Shown here piece after piece: positions 60,880-64,000 of a stretch of DNA of 64,000 nt. Below the pieces are notes generated by a model. It was not told the origin of the DNA. It saw nothing but the letters and a program-made list of their open reading frames with translations, and did no database searches. How positions within the stretch are numbered: position 1 is the stretch's first letter; the number at the start of each line of letters is the position of its first letter. This DNA comes from Paraclostridium hominis (lineage in GTDB: Bacteria; Bacillota; Clostridia; Peptostreptococcales; Peptostreptococcaceae): NCBI RefSeq assembly GCF_014306135.1, contig NZ_JACRWD010000003.1, positions 121,652 through 185,651 on the forward strand. Direction: 5' to 3'. A program made the position numbers and the translations under genes.

Positions 60880-62847
60880 TTATTTTAATTTTTCTTCTAA
60901 TTCTTTTATCTTATCTCTTAACTGTGCTGCTCTTTCAAATTGAAGATTTTGAGCAGCTTCCATCATCTCAGCTTGAAGATTTTCTATAGATTCTTTTATG
61001 CTACTTTCATCATTTTCATTTATATCTCCATATATAGCTTCTTCATCAGCAACTATCGTAGCTTCTATTGCATTTCTTATTCCTTTTTTGATAGTCTTTG
61101 GAACTATACCATGCTCTTCATTATAATGCATTTGTATTTCTCTTCTTCTCTTTGTTTCATCTATAGCACTTTTCATAGATCTAGTTATTTTATCTGCATA
61201 CATTATAACTTTTCCATTTGCATTTCTTGCTGCTCTACCTATAGTTTGTATAAGTGATGTTTCTGATCTTAAGAATCCTTCTTTATCTGCATCTAATATA
61301 GCAACTAATGAAACTTCAGGAATATCTAACCCTTCCCTTAGTAAGTTTATACCCACTAAAACATCAAATTTACCTAATCTTAAATCCCTTATTATCTCTA
61401 CTCTTTCTAGAGTATCAATATCAGAGTGCAGATATTTGACTTTAATACCTATCTCTTTAAGGTAATCACTTAAATCTTCACTCATTTTCTTAGTTAAAGT
61501 GGTTATAAGAACTCTTTCACCTTTTTCAATAACATTATTTATTTCTCCTACCAAGTCATCTATTTGATTATTTATTGGTCTGACTTCAATAATTGGGTCT
61601 AGCAATCCAGTAGGTCTTATAATTTGCTCAGCTATAGTAGTTGAATGTTCTATTTCATAAGGACCTGGAGTTGCTGTTACAAATAATATCTGATTTATAT
61701 TTTCTTCAAATTCACTAAAGTTTAAAGGTCTATTATCATAAGCTGATGGTAATCTAAATCCATTATCAATAAGAGATGTTTTTCTTGATCTATCTCCAGC
61801 GTACATTCCTCTGATTTGAGGAACAGTTACATGAGATTCATCTATTATGATTAAATAATCATCTGGAAAGAAATCCATTAGTGTATATGGCTTATCTCCA
61901 GCTTTTCTTCCTGTTATATGTCTAGAGTAGTTTTCTATTCCTTGGCAAAAACCTATCTCTTTTAACATTTCTATATCATATCTAGTTCTTTGATCTATTC
62001 TTTGTGCTTCTATTAATTTATCATTATCTTTAAAATAATCTATTCTTTCTTTTAACTCTTCTTGTATATCTATAATAGCTTTATCTATTCTTTCTTGAGT
62101 TGTAACATAGTGGGATGCAGGGAATATCACTACATGATTTCTAAGCCCAACTATCTTGCCTGTTAGATAATCTATTTCTGTTATTCTGTCTATTTCATCA
62201 CCGAAAAATTCTATTCTAATAGCCCTTTCATCAGTATTTGCTGGAAATATTTCTAAAATATCTCCTCTAACTCTAAAGGTTCCACGAGTAAAGTTAACAT
62301 CATTTCTTTCATATTGTATCTCTATTAATCGTTTTATAATATCGTCCCTATCTTTTTCCATACCTGGTCTTAAAGAAACCATAAGCTCCTTATAATCTTG
62401 TGGATCCCCTAAACCATATATACATGACACAGAAGATATAATAATACAATCTCTTCTTTCTAATATAGCGGCAGTAGCAGAGTGTCTTAATTTATCTATT
62501 TCATCATTTATACTAGCATCCTTTTCTATATATGTATCACTGTGTGCAACATAAGCTTCTGGCTGGTAATAATCATAATAACTTACAAAATACTCTACTG
62601 CATTTTCTGGAAAGAATTCTTTGAACTCACTGTAAAGTTGAGCTGCTAAAGTTTTATTATGAGCAATTATTAATGTAGGTTTTTTAACTTGCTGTATAAT
62701 ATTAGCCATTGTAAATGTTTTTCCAGAACCTGTAACCCCTAGTAAAGTATTAAACTTTTCATCATTATTTATAGCCTTAACAATTTTATCTATAGCCTCT
62801 GGTTGATCACCCGTAGGCTTATAATCCGATTGAATTTTAAACTCCAC
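60880..62847 (-). CDS. uvrB: Excinuclease ABC subunit B
   Basis: 655 aa helicase-like repair protein: Walker A LGVTGSGKTFTMAN (residues 35-48), beta-hairpin VSYYDYYQPEAYV, DESHV Walker B, motif VI QTIGRAARN, and a C-terminal UVR domain (AAQNLQFERAAQLRDKIKEL) that binds UvrC. Start ATG 62847 behind AGGAGAGG. Promoter and LexA box at 62864-62911 place uvrBA in the SOS regulon. Confidence 0.98.
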   Translation of the reverse strand: MEFKIQSDYKPTGDQPEAIDKIVKAINNDEKFNTLLGVTGSGKTFTMANIIQQVKKPTLIIAHNKTLAAQLYSEFKEFFPENAVEYFVSYYDYYQPEAYVAHSDTYIEKDASINDEIDKLRHSATAAILERRDCIIISSVSCIYGLGDPQDYKELMVSLRPGMEKDRDDIIKRLIEIQYERNDVNFTRGTFRVRGDILEIFPANTDERAIRIEFFGDEIDRITEIDYLTGKIVGLRNHVVIFPASHYVTTQERIDKAIIDIQEELKERIDYFKDNDKLIEAQRIDQRTRYDIEMLKEIGFCQGIENYSRHITGRKAGDKPYTLMDFFPDDYLIIIDESHVTVPQIRGMYAGDRSRKTSLIDNGFRLPSAYDNRPLNFSEFEENINQILFVTATPGPYEIEHSTTIAEQIIRPTGLLDPIIEVRPINNQIDDLVGEINNVIEKGERVLITTLTKKMSEDLSDYLKEIGIKVKYLHSDIDTLERVEIIRDLRLGKFDVLVGINLLREGLDIPEVSLVAILDADKEGFLRSETSLIQTIGRAARNANGKVIMYADKITRSMKSAIDETKRRREIQMHYNEEHGIVPKTIKKGIRNAIEATIVADEEAIYGDINENDESSIKESIENLQAEMMEAAQNLQFERAAQLRDKIKELEEKLK

Positions 62848-62863
62848 AATATCCTCTCCTAAC

Positions 62864-62877
62864 CGAACATTAGTTCA
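62864..62877 (-). promoter_or_regulatory. LexA (SOS) box upstream of uvrBA
   Basis: CGAACATTAGTTCA on the plus strand, that is TGAACTAATGTTCG on the minus strand: the Gram-positive LexA consensus CGAAC-N4-GTTCG with a single mismatch. It lies just downstream of the -10 box, in front of a classic SOS operon. Confidence 0.85.
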
Positions 62878-62881
62878 TAAT

Positions 62882-62911
62882 ATAATATTAATTATATCAT
62901 AGCTTTAACAA
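62882..62911 (-). promoter_or_regulatory. Promoter of uvrBA
   Basis: Minus strand: -35 TTGTTA (62906-62911), 18-bp spacer, -10 TATTAT (62882-62887), with the LexA box directly downstream. Confidence 0.6.
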
Positions 62912-62970
62912 TTTTATCACTCTATATTAATATTCTCTTTTTTAGAGTGTTTTAAATATTTTTTTATTTA

Positions 62971-63011
62971 AATTAAAAATACCACTACATTAAGCAGTGG
63001 TATTTTTAATT
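62971..63011 (-). terminator. Terminator of the thioesterase gene
   Basis: A 16-bp perfect stem (AATTAAAAATACCACT and complement) with a 9-nt loop, 8 bp past the stop at 63019. Confidence 0.9.
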
Positions 63012-63018
63012 TTTTATA

Positions 63019-63441
63019 TTATTTTCTAAAATTTTTTACTTTATTTAAAAGTTCAATATCTTCTTTTGTTGATGGATTATCTATAGTTAAATTATGAGGC
63101 ATCTTTACTCCATTTTCATCAACACAAACAAAAGTTAAAAAGCCTTCGACGATTACTTCATCACTACCACTTCTGGTAACTCTACCGTAAACTGTTACAC
63201 TTGTTTTTCCAGCATAAATTATTTTAGATTCTACTTTTATAATCTCGCCTTTTCTTATAGGTTTTTTAAAACTAACTTCATGAATCTTCAAGCATACCAA
63301 ATTTTCTGGATGCTTATATTCATTGGCAACTGTTATAAAACAGCTTTCTACAAACCATTCTGACATTCTCCCTGCAAATAAAGTTCCATGATGATTTAAA
63401 TCCTCGTTCTTTACAAGTCTATATGTACCATAGTATTTCAT
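63019..63441 (-). CDS. Hotdog-fold acyl-CoA thioesterase
   Basis: 140 aa, one hotdog domain of the YciA/BFIT type: LNHHGTLFAGRMSEWFVESC (residues 16-35) with the His/Asn-Gly start of the active-site helix, then the strands SFKKPIRKGEIIKVESKIIY and GRVTRSG. Cytoplasmic; hydrolyses acyl-CoA, with chain preference unknown. Start ATG 63441 with AGGAGG; monocistronic with its own terminator. Confidence 0.9.
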   Translation of the reverse strand: MKYYGTYRLVKNEDLNHHGTLFAGRMSEWFVESCFITVANEYKHPENLVCLKIHEVSFKKPIRKGEIIKVESKIIYAGKTSVTVYGRVTRSGSDEVIVEGFLTFVCVDENGVKMPHNLTIDNPSTKEDIELLNKVKNFRK

Positions 63442-63549
63442 TTAAATACCTCCTAATATATTAATATAAATAATCCTTATACATTAGATACTATACATAA
63501 AAACTTCTATTAACAACATATTTAACATACTTTTAAAATATAAAAAAAT

Positions 63550-63578
63550 AAGGCCTCTATGGGGGATAGAGACCTTTT
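63550..63578 (-). terminator. Terminator of the rRNA operon
   Basis: On the minus strand AAGGTCTCTAT, a CCCCC loop, ATAGAGGCCTT (one mismatch), then ATTTTTTTA. It lies about 90 bp downstream of 5S rRNA and ends the rrn transcript. Confidence 0.8.
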
Positions 63579-63670
63579 AATAGGGGAGATTGAGTATTTA
63601 TTTATACATATATTATATCCTGTAGTATTTTTTTTTATACATTTTCTTAAAAATTTTTAAATAAAAAAGA

Positions 63671-63791
<121 letters not shown>

Positions 63792-63872
63792 ATCTTTAAT
63801 AGATTAATATTTATTTAGTTAGAGTTAGTACTCTAAAAACTGCATACCATTTATTGAATCAAATAATCTTTT

Positions 63873-64000
63873 TGGTCAAGTCCTCGATCTATTAGTATCA
63901 ATAAGCTACATACATTACTGTACTTCCACCTTTGACCTATCAACCAGGTAGTCTTCCTGGGATCTTACCCTTACGGTGGGAAATCTTATCTTGAAGTTGG
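63873..64000 (-). rRNA. rrl: 23S ribosomal RNA, 3' end only
   Basis: The minus strand ends in GATCGAGGACTTGACCA, the conserved 3' terminus of clostridial 23S rRNA; the remaining gene lies to the right of the window. No tRNA gene is present in the 23S-5S spacer. Confidence 0.95.

Noticed and set aside
63795..63872. tRNA gene in the 23S-5S spacer
   Set aside because: The spacer is about 78 nt of AT-rich DNA with no cloverleaf or CCA-type end.

Overview
The window is AT-rich Firmicute chromosome of Peptostreptococcaceae type (Clostridioides, Romboutsia or Paraclostridium relatives). This is inferred from codon use (AGA/ATA/TTA/TAA-rich), strong AGGAGG-type ribosome binding sites, an FeFe hydrogenase with NuoE/NuoF-like partners, tandem FNT channels, a compact type IV pilus operon beside lon/clpX/clpP/tig, and a 5S/23S rRNA end typical of clostridia. 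Most of it is conserved housekeeping DNA; no prophage, CRISPR array or intact insertion sequence was seen.

Layout. 1-3060: a partial flavoprotein, a small unknown gene, a SEC-C protein and an unknown helical protein. 3141-7868: a pilus operon transcribed leftward in the order pilB-pilC-pilA-pilM-pilN-pilO. 8106-21497: a twin-P-loop ATPase, engB-lon (minus), a two-part chromate transporter (plus), then clpX, clpP, tig, a UPF0316 membrane protein, a phosphodiesterase, an RNase PH/RdgB fusion and ligA. 21.5-25.6 kb is the only accessory-looking stretch: a CRP-like sensor domain without a DNA-binding domain, several decayed gene remnants including a second copy of the rlmD 3' end, and an orphan E2-type acyltransferase. 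25600-38671: rlmD, pfkA-pyk, dnaE, and murB-PHP phosphatase-rapZ-yvcK-nudix-whiA. 38842-46670: two divergent FNT channels, cardiolipin synthase and the hydrogenase operon hydC-hydB-hydA. 46704-49486: hprK and uvrC. 49605-57948: an oligopeptide uptake locus with two oppA genes (minus) and DUF3899-oppB-oppC-oppD-oppF (plus). 58006-63441: uvrB-uvrA under a LexA box, and an acyl-CoA thioesterase. 63549-64000: the end of an rRNA operon on the minus strand (23S 3' end, 5S, terminator).

The strongest unusual observation is that both OppA lipoproteins are circularly permuted. After the lipoprotein signal comes the segment that is C-terminal in ordinary OppA, then a short GEGKKE/KEGKKE joint, then the segment that is normally N-terminal. 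No ordinary oppA is present, so the neighbouring OppBCDF permease apparently relies on permuted binding proteins. A second observation is that two unrelated genes, pilB and cls, have a good Shine-Dalgarno sequence and family-conserved residues upstream of their first ATG, with ATT as the only plausible start codon; this suggests AUU initiation. Other points are the decayed region at 22.5-25.3 kb, a candidate small RNA upstream of ligA, and repeated GTATAC-type sites between the two FNT genes.

Many start sites were moved from the longest possible reading frame to the ATG/GTG/TTG placed correctly behind the ribosome binding site; the entries say where.
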